A stretch of DNA of 64,000 nucleotides from CALCZU01 sp964396165 (GTDB lineage Bacteria > Bdellovibrionota > FAC87 > UBA2466), in contig CAYNEF010000001.1 in NCBI GenBank assembly GCA_964396165.1, positions 1 to 64,000 of the forward strand, read 5' to 3'. A program made the position numbers and the translations under genes. Below the pieces are notes generated by a model that did no database searches, was not told where the DNA came from, and worked only from the letters and a program-made list of their open reading frames with translations. Position 1 is the first letter of the stretch. Every line of letters starts with the position of its first letter. This document shows, in pieces, positions 35,827-42,961 of the stretch.

Positions 35827-36770
35827 GGCACATTGAGGACATTTCCGCTTTGATAAGAGTGTTGCGGCAAAACGATACCTTTCATGCATTGGTAATCGAA
35901 AGTCCTCCAGGTTGGGCAAAAAGCTCCACCGTTGAGAAGGCACTTTCGGAGGCGAACATTCAGTTTGTCTCTCTCGGGAGCTACAGTACACCGCTAGCAC
36001 TTTACAATTCCCTGTGTGAAAATCCGAAGGCGCTCCTCGTTTTAGATGACTGTGCCGGTCTATTTGGGGAGGCGACGTCAATGTCCATCCTCAAGGCAGC
36101 ATGTTGGGCAAGCGCGGGAAGTGGCGGCGGCAGAAGAGTTAGCTGGTCGAGTAGCTCAGAGAGAGTTCTGAAGCCCGAATTCGTATTCAATGGAAAAATT
36201 ATCCTCCTAACAAACTCTGTACCAATGGGAAAGGAAACTCAAGCCCTTCTTTCACGGACTCTTTATCTCAGGTTGGCATTCGAAGTCAGTGAAGTTAAGT
36301 GCATGCTTATAGAAGCCGCAAGCTCTAGTGATTATTTCCCGGATCGTGGACTAGCGGAGAACGTGGTGCATTTTCTGGTCTCTAACGACCAGAAATACGA
36401 CCTACGAAAACTTAACTTGCGTACTCTGAAAATGGGTTATGAAATAGCGAGGAGCAATCCAAGCGCTTGGAGAGACCTTCTACATCGACTATTACCCGCG
36501 ACAACACAAACTTCGCCACAAGATGTTTTACGCTCGCTTAGCATCAGTGATCTACCTGTCGAGGAACAAGCAAGGGAATTTGCAATGGCAACTGGATTGT
36601 CTCGACGTACATTCTACTATTACAGACAAGGCAAAGTACCACTCAAAGATGAACCGAAATCCGCTGAAGATTTCGAGAACACTTCTAGTGCAAACTGCAC
36701 TACTGTGCAGTCCATACTTACTACTTCCGCGCCGGGGCCTTTGGCATTACCAGATGATTGCCAAGCATAA
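35823..36770 (+). CDS. AAA-type ATPase with C-terminal HTH
   Basis: A 315-residue protein. Residues 26-35 (ESPPGWAKSS) look like a degenerate Walker A, with Ser and Ala in place of two Gly; LLVLDD (71-76) is Walker B. A sensor/arginine segment (LLSRTLYLRL) and a helical lid follow. Near residues 252-273 there is an HTH (EQAREFAMATGLSRRTFYYYRQ). It resembles small AAA ATPases of phages and ICEs but I cannot name a family. It ends the cargo operon by four-base overlap and could be an effector acting on DNA or regulation. Confidence 0.6.
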   Translation: MRHIEDISALIRVLRQNDTFHALVIESPPGWAKSSTVEKALSEANIQFVSLGSYSTPLALYNSLCENPKALLVLDDCAGLFGEATSMSILKAACWASAGSGGGRRVSWSSSSERVLKPEFVFNGKIILLTNSVPMGKETQALLSRTLYLRLAFEVSEVKCMLIEAASSSDYFPDRGLAENVVHFLVSNDQKYDLRKLNLRTLKMGYEIARSNPSAWRDLLHRLLPATTQTSPQDVLRSLSISDLPVEEQAREFAMATGLSRRTFYYYRQGKVPLKDEPKSAEDFENTSSANCTTVQSILTTSAPGPLALPDDCQA

Positions 36771-36888
36771 CTGGATTAGCCTTTAGAACTTCAGGAATGC
36801 TTTGAAGCGCTTTCTTTGGGTTTGGCGCAAATTCCATCAAAGCAATCAAAAACATTAAACCGCCTAACCATTCAAAGATTCTTGGCAT
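36721..36888 (-). CDS. Small membrane protein, 55 aa
   Basis: A short gene below usual ORF cut-offs. CGGAGG lies just upstream of the ATG at 36888, a strong ribosome-binding site. The 55-residue product starts MPRIFEWLGGLMFLIALMEFAP (one membrane helix) and ends in a polar tail to a TAG. It overlaps the 3' end of the ATPase gene convergently and shares a control region with the XRE gene on its other side. Function unknown. Confidence 0.65.
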   Translation of the reverse strand: MPRIFEWLGGLMFLIALMEFAPNPKKALQSIPEVLKANPVMLGNHLVMPKAPARK

Positions 36889-36936
36889 AACTACCTCCGA
36901 TATAAATACAAATATTACTGACAGACCTTAGGTGTC

Positions 36937-36969
36937 AACTAATAAGTAGATATTATTTACTTATTAGTT
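36937..36969. promoter_or_regulatory. Palindromic operator in the XRE control region
   Basis: AACTAATAAGTA (36937-36948) and TACTTATTAGTT (36958-36969) form a perfect 12-bp inverted repeat with a nine-base spacer, and a third partial copy (TTACTAATAAC) follows at 36977-36987. The site lies between the small membrane-protein gene and the XRE gene, 30 bases before the latter's ATG, and is probably bound by the XRE protein. Confidence 0.65.
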
Positions 36970-36999
36970 ATAATAATTACTAATAACAATCTGTTAGCT

Positions 37000-37314
37000 A
37001 TGAAAAAAAATCAAAGTTCATTAATGGTAATAGTCAGCAATAATATTAAAACTGCGCGAATCGAGGCTGGACTGACTCAACAAGTCCTAGCTACACGGGC
37101 AGGATTCAAAGTGTCCTACCTAGCAAGACTAGAAACAGATCCTCAAAATATATCTATCCAAATACTTGAAAGAATTTCAAAGGCTCTTGGAAAAAGTCCT
37201 GTGCAGTTGGTGCATCAAGAGGGAAAACCGCAAGCCACTCAGAAACACTCCCATTTGTTTCATCAGGGAATGCAGTTACTTAAAGCTTTTGGAACTACGC
37301 TAGAAGATAAATAG
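37000..37314 (+). CDS. XRE-family transcriptional regulator
   Basis: A 104-residue protein whose residues 10-68 form a lambda-Cro-type HTH (NNIKTARIEAGLTQQVLATRAGFKVSYLARLETDPQNISIQILERISKALG). The tail is short and helical. It probably represses itself and the divergent small gene through the palindrome upstream. Such regulators commonly control integration genes; the second recombinase follows 140 bases downstream. Confidence 0.85.
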   Translation: MKKNQSSLMVIVSNNIKTARIEAGLTQQVLATRAGFKVSYLARLETDPQNISIQILERISKALGKSPVQLVHQEGKPQATQKHSHLFHQGMQLLKAFGTTLEDK

Positions 37315-37380
37315 CTGTTTCCAAGAGGGGTATTTGCCGCAGATTTTTTATTTGTATAATATCTTTTCATGACGACGAGT

Positions 37381-37434
37381 GATCTTCCTTCGAAAACCGT
37401 ACGCACAGACAAGGTCGGTTTTCGGAGGAAGATC
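37381..37434. repeat. 19-bp inverted repeat before the second recombinase gene
   Basis: GATCTTCCTTCGAAAACCG (37381-37399) and CGGTTTTCGGAGGAAGATC (37416-37434) are complementary at 18 of 19 positions with a 16-base spacer. There is no T-run, and it ends 21 bases before the recombinase ATG. It may be a recombinase core or binding site, or a leader hairpin that hides the translation start. Confidence 0.6.
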
Positions 37435-37454
37435 AATTAAGCTGAGGGGGGGAT

Positions 37455-38555
37455 ATGGGATACTTTATTAGAAAAAGAAAAAATGGTTGGTCATTGATAA
37501 AAACATACTATGAAAACGGCAAATGTTTTGGGCCTTGTGTCCCTGTTTCTGAATACCCTCAGCATTTCTTTAGTACCATGATGACAAGTGAAGAAGCCAG
37601 AATACAAGCTAAACGCATCAATCGCGAACTACATAACTCCCAATGGATAAAGAAACGAGCAGCAATTCAAGAGCGAACTCACAAAGAAGTCCATGAAAAT
37701 GTACCTTTTCTTCCTAATGCTCTTTGCAACGACTTCGACAAAGAACTCCAAGCTCTACATGATCCTAAACGGTTACAGTCTATCTGGAGAGCAGCTCGAA
37801 AGCTCATCAGAGCTGTTAATCTTCCTCCAGAAGATTGGAAACGCCGCTCTCAAGTTATCTATAACTATTTTGAGGAAAAACGTTTAAGCCCAGACTACGC
37901 CAAAAAAATTATCCGCGTAATGAACATTTGGGGTGAGTTCTATTCTTCAAAAACTAAAATAGAGTACCAACGCCTCGTATGCCCAACCGGTTTTGCCGCA
38001 GGAAGGATTTTACGGGCCTATAGGCTGCACCTCAAGCGCGATAAAGCATCAGAAGGTTTAACCCCAGACCTTCTGGATCAGATAAGCGGCTCTTTACCTC
38101 CAAACGAATACCATTGGCTTTACATAAGTCTCTGGTTCGGTCTTCGCCCCCAAGAAATAAGGAATCTTGGTAAAGGAAAAGACTATACCTATTTCGATAC
38201 GGATAAGATTTCTGGAATAGATATTCTAAATATTTTGCAGACGAAACTGCTTAATCTTCCCGAAGAGGAACAATGGAAAAGTATACCAATCATATATCCC
38301 GAGCAAAAAACTGCGGCTAGATTTATTACCTCAAATAATTTCGAAGAACCTCGTTCTAGAACGATAAAACGTTGTACTTCCGGTAACCATCATCTATATG
38401 CAGGTAGAAAAGGGTTTGGTCCCCTCATGTGGGAACTCGGGCATGATGTTGTAGAAGTAAGCAGCTGGCTAGGACACAAGTCCATAGACCGTACTTATCG
38501 TGATTATATGAAATGGAAGCGGCTTAAATTACGTAGTCCTAGTAAAATGGTTTGA
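37455..38555 (+). CDS. Atypical tyrosine recombinase
   Basis: A 366-residue protein with the shape of a phage-type integrase: a small N-terminal domain (1-70), a helical core-binding domain (90-190) and a catalytic domain. Visible active-site parts are Arg231 in FGLRPQEI, Arg318 in YAGRKGF, His341 in LGHKS and Tyr348 or Tyr351 in RTYRDYM. The usual His of the HxxR box is replaced by Tyr315. Codon use and AT content match the chromosome more than the ICE. It may be part of an older element or mark its right side. Confidence 0.75.
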   Translation: MGYFIRKRKNGWSLIKTYYENGKCFGPCVPVSEYPQHFFSTMMTSEEARIQAKRINRELHNSQWIKKRAAIQERTHKEVHENVPFLPNALCNDFDKELQALHDPKRLQSIWRAARKLIRAVNLPPEDWKRRSQVIYNYFEEKRLSPDYAKKIIRVMNIWGEFYSSKTKIEYQRLVCPTGFAAGRILRAYRLHLKRDKASEGLTPDLLDQISGSLPPNEYHWLYISLWFGLRPQEIRNLGKGKDYTYFDTDKISGIDILNILQTKLLNLPEEEQWKSIPIIYPEQKTAARFITSNNFEEPRSRTIKRCTSGNHHLYAGRKGFGPLMWELGHDVVEVSSWLGHKSIDRTYRDYMKWKRLKLRSPSKMV

Positions 38556-38604
38556 TCGAAGAATTTTCTTTCAATAACTTCTTCTAGTTTGGAATGTATA
38601 TAGA

Positions 38605-38634
38605 AACGGTGACGTAGTTTACCACGTCACCGTT
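38605..38634. terminator. Hairpin between convergent genes
   Basis: AACGGTGACGT and ACGTCACCGTT form a perfect 11-bp stem with an eight-base loop, between the convergent recombinase and Cys-rich protein genes. It lacks a long T-run but its place suggests a bidirectional terminator. Confidence 0.65.
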
Positions 38635-38644
38635 CCGTGAGTAC

Positions 38645-39073
38645 TTATTCTAGTTCGATCTCGGGCTTTTCTCCTGCACAACATCCGCAACCACCACCTT
38701 CGCAGCAGCTACCTTGTTGGCATGTACCCCCCTGACAGGAACCGCCTTGTTGGCAAGTTCCGCCCTGGCAGCAGGAGCCTGTAGCGCAAGTTCCACCTTG
38801 GCAACAGCCACCTTCACCGCAACAGCTGCAGTTTTCGCATGTGCATTTACCGCCTTCACAGCATTTGCAGCCTTCTTCGCAGCATCCGCATTCTGCACAG
38901 CAACCTTCATCGTCTTTGTCGACTGACTCAACAGCACCTTGTTGCTGCTGTTGTTGTTGAGCATTGACGCCATGTTGGTGATTGGTCTTACCAAAGGCAG
39001 TTTGCCCGTAAGAACCCAGCATGAGGGTTGTAAAAAGGGACAAGAGTCCCATCGTTTGCGTTAGTTGTTTCAT
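38645..39073 (-). CDS. Exported Cys-rich metallothionein-like protein
   Basis: A 142-residue protein with a signal peptide (to about residue 28), a short Gln tract, and then about 80 residues that contain 26 Cys in repeated units of the type CCxGGxC (CCEGGKC, CCQGGTC, CCEGGGC). The composition (Cys, Gly, Gln, Glu) fits a metal-binding protein outside the cytoplasm. It does not resemble known bacterial metallothioneins (BmtA/SmtA or MymT) in length or spacing, as far as I can tell. It opens the metal-resistance island. A GGAG site precedes the ATG. Confidence 0.7.
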   Translation of the reverse strand: MKQLTQTMGLLSLFTTLMLGSYGQTAFGKTNHQHGVNAQQQQQQQGAVESVDKDDEGCCAECGCCEEGCKCCEGGKCTCENCSCCGEGGCCQGGTCATGSCCQGGTCQQGGSCQGGTCQQGSCCEGGGCGCCAGEKPEIELE

Positions 39074-39213
39074 TTGTTTCTCCTTAGTGTTTGTCTTTGT
39101 TTGTTAAAATTTACTTACGATTTGAGCTACTCTCTTAAGATTACCCTTACTAAAAAGTATTCTTAGAAATCGCTCAAAGCTCTGTTAGCAATAGATAACT
39201 ATTTTGATTGGAA

Positions 39214-39543
39214 TTACACGATTGGCGGGCGGGTAGGAAAGGAAAGAACTACATTATTAAACTGATGGATTGTTTCCCGAGAAGAAAAGGCGACGGATAA
39301 ATTCTGGTTAAGTCGGAATATGATTGTGCTTAAGTAAAAGCCACAACAAGGACTTGCGCAGAGCTCGGAAGAAAAATCGCTCGAATGAGTATGAGTGTTT
39401 TCCCTTACAATAAACGAGCCTAGTGATTCTTCTTCACAACAACTGCCCTGATCGTTTTCGGATAGATTAATGGTTGAGCAACAAACGCGAGATGCCCCTT
39501 GGAGAAGCGTAAAACAGAGAAGAAATACAGAGATGACTCGCAT
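39214..39543 (-). CDS. Exported small His/Cys protein
   Basis: A 109-residue exported protein (signal peptide to about residue 20). It has Cys pairs (RVCCS, SCCEE, SPCCG) and a short His stretch (NTHTHS), typical of small periplasmic proteins in metal-resistance clusters. I recognise no family. An imperfect CTTAAT-N5-CTTTAAG direct repeat lies about 115 bases upstream on the same strand (39657-39674), so it may be in the local metal regulon. Confidence 0.6.
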   Translation of the reverse strand: MRVISVFLLCFTLLQGASRVCCSTINLSENDQGSCCEEESLGSFIVRENTHTHSSDFSSELCASPCCGFYLSTIIFRLNQNLSVAFSSRETIHQFNNVVLSFPTRPPIV

Positions 39544-39720
39544 GAAAGATTAAATTATCGTCCTCACTAGACTTGGTCAACTATCGCTTCCCAAGCCTAC
39601 GAAAAGCACTTTTTGTACTTATTATAGATCTTAATATTTGCTTGTTCCTTTTTCACCTTAAGAAGAGATTAAGAAAACAACTCGCTCGCGACGCGATGTG
39701 TATTTGCGCCTATTTTGATA

Positions 39721-40083
39721 TCAGACAAGCTGTGGCAGGATAAAGGCGAAGAAAAAACCGAGCCCGTAAACAATCGTAGCAGCAATTAGTATGCGCTTAG
39801 ACCAGACCTTCGCCGTAGTGCAGCCTTCAGCAAGTTTTGGATCTATGGGGCAGGCATTATTACGCGCACGCCATTGAATAAAAGTCGCTAAAGCGATGAG
39901 AGCGCCTCCTATCGAGAATACCCATATCTTGTGCTGTGAAAAAAAAGTTATTTGAGGAACAGCACCAATCAATCCAGCAAACGCTGCTCCAAACCCAAAA
40001 GTAACAAACAATACTGGAAGGAAACAGCAAAACAGTGTCGTAACTGATCCCAAAAGTGCGGCTACTGCGTATACCTTCTTCAT
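39721..40083 (-). CDS. merT: MerT-like metal transporter
   Basis: A 120-residue membrane protein with three hydrophobic segments. The first contains TTLFCCFLPVLF, the vicinal Cys pair of MerT that receives metal, and the loop after the second has a second pair (ACPIDPKLAEGC). A short third helix ends the protein. MerT proteins bring Hg(II) or similar ions across the inner membrane after MerP. There is no mercuric reductase (merA) near, so the substrate may be another soft metal such as copper. It follows the MerP-like gene by ten bases. Confidence 0.75.
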   Translation of the reverse strand: MKKVYAVAALLGSVTTLFCCFLPVLFVTFGFGAAFAGLIGAVPQITFFSQHKIWVFSIGGALIALATFIQWRARNNACPIDPKLAEGCTTAKVWSKRILIAATIVYGLGFFFAFILPQLV

Positions 40084-40093
40084 AAGAGCTCTC

Positions 40094-40384
40094 CTATCTT
40101 ACAATTTTATCTACGCTAACGCCTGCATCCTTGATGAGTTTCGTAATTTCAGCATCACTTATTTCAGTTCCCTCTTTTAGCGATACAGTGACTTCTTTCT
40201 TTTCCATATCTACTTTCACATCTTGAACAGCTGGCTGTTCTTTAAAGTTTTTGGTAATCCCTTGAGAACAAAAGGGGCAAACCATGCCGTTTACAAGAAT
40301 CTTTATCTGCTTTCCGGCAGCGAATGTGAGATTGGTAAAAAGAAGGGCCGTTACAAACATCACTTTAGATAATTTTAGTTTCAT
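40094..40384 (-). CDS. MerP-like periplasmic HMA protein
   Basis: A 96-residue exported protein: signal peptide (to about residue 23), then a heavy-metal-associated domain with the ligand motif GMVCPFC (residues 33-39) and the beta-alpha-beta pattern of HMA domains (DVKVDMEKKEVTVSL). It would scavenge a soft metal in the periplasm and hand it to the MerT-like protein encoded next to it. Confidence 0.8.
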   Translation of the reverse strand: MKLKLSKVMFVTALLFTNLTFAAGKQIKILVNGMVCPFCSQGITKNFKEQPAVQDVKVDMEKKEVTVSLKEGTEISDAEITKLIKDAGVSVDKIVR

Positions 40385-40395
40385 ATTTTCTCCTT

Positions 40396-41034
40396 TTAAA
40401 AGTGAACCATTAAGTTAAGATTCCAAGTCCCACGGGCGGAAACGCCCATTTCCCATAAGACATTTCGATAAAAAACTCTTAAGACGGGTCCCACACGTAG
40501 ATTTTCTGTACTTGCGTTTGGGTAGTATTGTACTTGAGCAATCAACCAAGAGTGGATTCCATCAAAGTCTGCTAAATAGGGAGCAAAACCAGCGCGAAGC
40601 TGATAACTAACTAATGACTCCTGTTCGCTTGCTCCCATCCATGTACTCTTTCCAGATACATAATATTTCCTGGTCTCATAATCTGCTTCTAGAGAACCTT
40701 CTCCAGCCAACTTCGTTCGAGAATCTCTTGTGGTTCCCCCCACACCACCATAGACATAAATGTTTGCCTGATATTCTTTGCCATTCCATCTTTGCACTAA
40801 CCAAGATATGCGAGGGATTAAAAAGTAACGCTCACGTCCACTCATCTCTTCTCGTACAAAATCCACTCCCAGCGAGAAATTGCGCTCAAAAGAATACAGA
40901 ACCTGCCAATCAAGCATATCTGGCTGGTTAAATGCCATGAAACTCCAAGCCCCCTTAAATGCGACAGGATGGGAGAATGCCGCCTGTCCGAGTAAAAGAA
41001 GCCCCAAAAGCCAATTATGTCGATTTCGCCACAT
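40396..41034 (-). CDS. Exported beta-barrel-like protein
   Basis: A 212-residue exported protein (signal peptide ending near FSHP). Alternating polar and aromatic residues and a terminal Phe (NLMVHF) indicate an outer-membrane beta-barrel. It is the first gene of the MerP/MerT-like operon and is divergent from the ECF sigma gene. It might let metal through or out of the outer membrane; no family is recognised. Confidence 0.6.
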   Translation of the reverse strand: MWRNRHNWLLGLLLLGQAAFSHPVAFKGAWSFMAFNQPDMLDWQVLYSFERNFSLGVDFVREEMSGRERYFLIPRISWLVQRWNGKEYQANIYVYGGVGGTTRDSRTKLAGEGSLEADYETRKYYVSGKSTWMGASEQESLVSYQLRAGFAPYLADFDGIHSWLIAQVQYYPNASTENLRVGPVLRVFYRNVLWEMGVSARGTWNLNLMVHF

Positions 41035-41049
41035 TTATACTGTCCTTTA

Positions 41050-41124
41050 GGCTGCCTTTTGCCATTTTGGCTGCCTTTCAACTAGTATTACGCACGAGTT
41101 TTAAATTTGTGACCGGTCACAAAT
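41050..41124. promoter_or_regulatory. Divergent operator: 20-bp palindrome and two GGCTGCCTTT repeats
   Basis: A perfect palindrome, ATTTGTGACCGGTCACAAAT (41105-41124), lies between the MerTP-like operon and the ECF sigma gene. GGCTGCCTTT occurs twice (41050-41059 and 41069-41078), 19 bp apart. The palindrome resembles a CRP-type site but with a four-base spacer instead of six, so another dimeric regulator is more likely. Confidence 0.65.
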
Positions 41125-41160
41125 GGAACATTGAAACGTAGCACTTAATAAGGAGGCAGT

Positions 41161-41718
41161 ATTTCGGAGCTCGAATCACAGACTGATGAGAAGCTTATGG
41201 AACTCTATCAACAGGGACAAAGTATTGCTTTTGAGGAACTCTACCACAGACACTCCGGCCGCCTATACGGCTATTTAAGATCTCGGCTTTCCTCAGCAAG
41301 TGAAGCCGAAGATCTTTTGCAGTTTATTTTCTTAAAGCTTCATCAAAGCCGCTATAGTTACGACTCAAAAGTGCCCTTTCTTCCCTGGGTTTTCACAATC
41401 TCCCATCACGCTGTTATTGATCACTACAGAAGAAATCGGATGATTCCAGAAGCACAAGAAAAAATAGTAGCGTTACTTGATAAGACCGCAGCATTTTCTA
41501 AAAATGAAAGTAGCTCCCCCGCTTGGAATGAAATTTTGGATAACCTTCCTAAGGATCAGCGAGAGCTGATTGAGCTTCGCTTTAATGAAGGACTTACGTT
41601 TGAAGAAATTGCGGGAAGACTTGGTATTAATGAAGCCTCCGCAAGAAAAAGAGCAAGTCGTACAGTAAGCCGTTTGCGTTCGTTATTCTTTGAAAAAGGA
41701 AAAGGAGAAAAGTCATGA
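41161..41718 (+). CDS. ECF sigma factor, probable ATT start
   Basis: Sigma-70-type ECF factor: region 2 (FEELYHRHSGRLYGYLRSRL, then AEDLLQFIFLKLHQ) and region 4 (LPKDQRELIELRFNEGLTFEEIAGRLGINEASARKRASRTVSRLR). The first ATG (41197) has a weak ribosome-binding site and gives a truncated N-terminus. Twelve codons upstream an in-frame ATT follows AGGAGG at proper distance and yields SELESQTDEKLMELYQQG, matching the usual SDExLMxxYxxG of ECF factors. The only in-frame stop upstream is at 41149. Its last four bases overlap the membrane-protein gene, the likely anti-sigma factor. Confidence 0.85.
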   Translation: MSELESQTDEKLMELYQQGQSIAFEELYHRHSGRLYGYLRSRLSSASEAEDLLQFIFLKLHQSRYSYDSKVPFLPWVFTISHHAVIDHYRRNRMIPEAQEKIVALLDKTAAFSKNESSSPAWNEILDNLPKDQRELIELRFNEGLTFEEIAGRLGINEASARKRASRTVSRLRSLFFEKGKGEKS

Positions 41719-42266
41719 GCCAATATTCCGAAGAATGGCTTAAAGAATTTAACAGTTTTGTGAATCAAAAGGAGATAGAGCCGCCGCTCACCTCTACACG
41801 CGCTATTTTGTCTAAAGTTCATAATGACCTAAATCCCTCTTTAAAAACTACAAGCGCTAAGCTTTTTGGCCTTCACGCAGTCGCGGCAGTCATTGTTTTT
41901 ATTTTTTGTCCTCAGCTAGGTGTAGGTGCAATGATCGGCGGGCATGGATTGATGCATTTCTTTATGCAATTTGGTCCCGTGGCATGCGCGGCACTTTGTG
42001 GGTCGATATTCCTAAGCACAAGCGCACTGTTCGCTACCGTTTTTCTAACGAGAGAAGAACTAGCGTTGGCAAACCGCTACCGTTTTTTAAATGTCTCTTT
42101 TTTAGCTGCATTAACCTTTGTGGGACTTATTTTAGCGGGAGGAGAAGCGGATCGGGTAAGTTATGTAGCATGGATTTTGGGTGCTTTGACCGCAGGCTGG
42201 ATTACCTTTAAAGTCGGTGCTTCAATACGGATTAAACATTCTATGATAAAGTGGCATTTGGGCTAA
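41715..42266 (+). CDS. Putative membrane anti-sigma factor
   Basis: A 183-residue protein: about 45 cytoplasmic residues, then four hydrophobic segments (near 48-66, 84-111, 121-139 and 148-168). It overlaps the ECF gene by four bases, and this gene order with a cytoplasmic N-terminus and membrane helices is typical of anti-sigma factors such as NrsF-like (DUF1109) proteins. No conserved zinc (ZAS) motif is present. The role is inferred. Confidence 0.6.
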   Translation: MSQYSEEWLKEFNSFVNQKEIEPPLTSTRAILSKVHNDLNPSLKTTSAKLFGLHAVAAVIVFIFCPQLGVGAMIGGHGLMHFFMQFGPVACAALCGSIFLSTSALFATVFLTREELALANRYRFLNVSFLAALTFVGLILAGGEADRVSYVAWILGALTAGWITFKVGASIRIKHSMIKWHLG

Positions 42267-42281
42267 ACGTGGAAGCAGTAA

Positions 42282-42848
42282 ATGGAAGAACCAGTCGAAA
42301 AGATAAATGAGCCTCTAAAACCTATTGATGCCGAAGTTATTCGAATTCTTTTAGATAACCATTCCCGTTTCCGAGCTTTCATTGCCCGTCGCGTAGGTAG
42401 TGAATCTGTTGCGGAAGATATTTTACAGATTAGTTTTAAAAAAGCTTTGGAACATCCCCCATTATCTGAAAATGAACCCGGAATTCTCGCTTGGTTTTAT
42501 ACCACACTCAGAAATGCCCTAACCGATCATTTTCGTTCTTTATCGAGTGAAGAGAAGAAATTATTCGAATTAAGTGAGATCGAAGGGCTAAATGATCAGA
42601 AATCTGAATTCATCATTTGCCAATGTCTTACTTCGCTTCTTGGCACACTAAAACCTGAATATGCTCAAGTAGTGAAGGAAATAGACCTAGGAAAAAAGAC
42701 TCCCGAAGACCTCGCTAAAGAGCTAGGAATAACCCGAAATCTACTAGATGTAAGGCTTCACAGGGCCCGTCAGGCGCTGAAAACGGCCCTAGTCCGCACT
42801 TGCGGTGCTTGCACCGAGCACTCCTGTTTAAATTGCACCTGCGACTAG
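42282..42848 (+). CDS. CorE-like ECF sigma factor with C-terminal Cys tail
   Basis: A 188-residue ECF sigma factor: region 2 (SESVAEDILQISFKKALEH, then GILAWFYTTLRNALTDHFRS) and region 4 (TPEDLAKELGITRNLLDVRLHRARQALK), ending CGACTEHSCLNCTCD. In Myxococcus CorE and its relatives (ECF44), such a C-terminal Cys-rich tail binds copper directly and switches the sigma factor, with no anti-sigma factor. The location directly before copA supports copper sensing. The stop lies 16 bases before the CTTAAG repeats that precede copA. Confidence 0.8.
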   Translation: MEEPVEKINEPLKPIDAEVIRILLDNHSRFRAFIARRVGSESVAEDILQISFKKALEHPPLSENEPGILAWFYTTLRNALTDHFRSLSSEEKKLFELSEIEGLNDQKSEFIICQCLTSLLGTLKPEYAQVVKEIDLGKKTPEDLAKELGITRNLLDVRLHRARQALKTALVRTCGACTEHSCLNCTCD

Positions 42849-42863
42849 TATCTAATTAAAATT

Positions 42864-42880
42864 CTTAAGGAAATCTTAAG
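42864..42880 (+). promoter_or_regulatory. CTTAAG direct repeats upstream of copA
   Basis: CTTAAG-GAAAT-CTTAAG, an 11-bp direct repeat as bound by OmpR-family dimers. It ends 81 bases before the copA start. Equivalent pairs occur at 48845, 49983, 51412 and 51497. Confidence 0.6.
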
Positions 42881-42961
42881 TAGCCAGTCCCCCATACTTT
42901 GTCTATTTTTTCACTGTAAGAAAGGAGATAGGTCGTCCGTCCTATGAGTAAGGAGATAGTT

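Noticed and set aside
38678..38694. CCGCAACCA, matching the end of the tRNA-Met attachment site
   Set aside because: A nine-base match inside the coding sequence of the Cys-rich protein, with no further similarity; coincidence is likely.
38700..38930. Repetitive DNA that might suggest a CRISPR or minisatellite
   Set aside because: The repetition comes from Cys/Gly codons in the metallothionein-like gene; spacing is irregular and there are no spacers. No CRISPR array was seen in the window.
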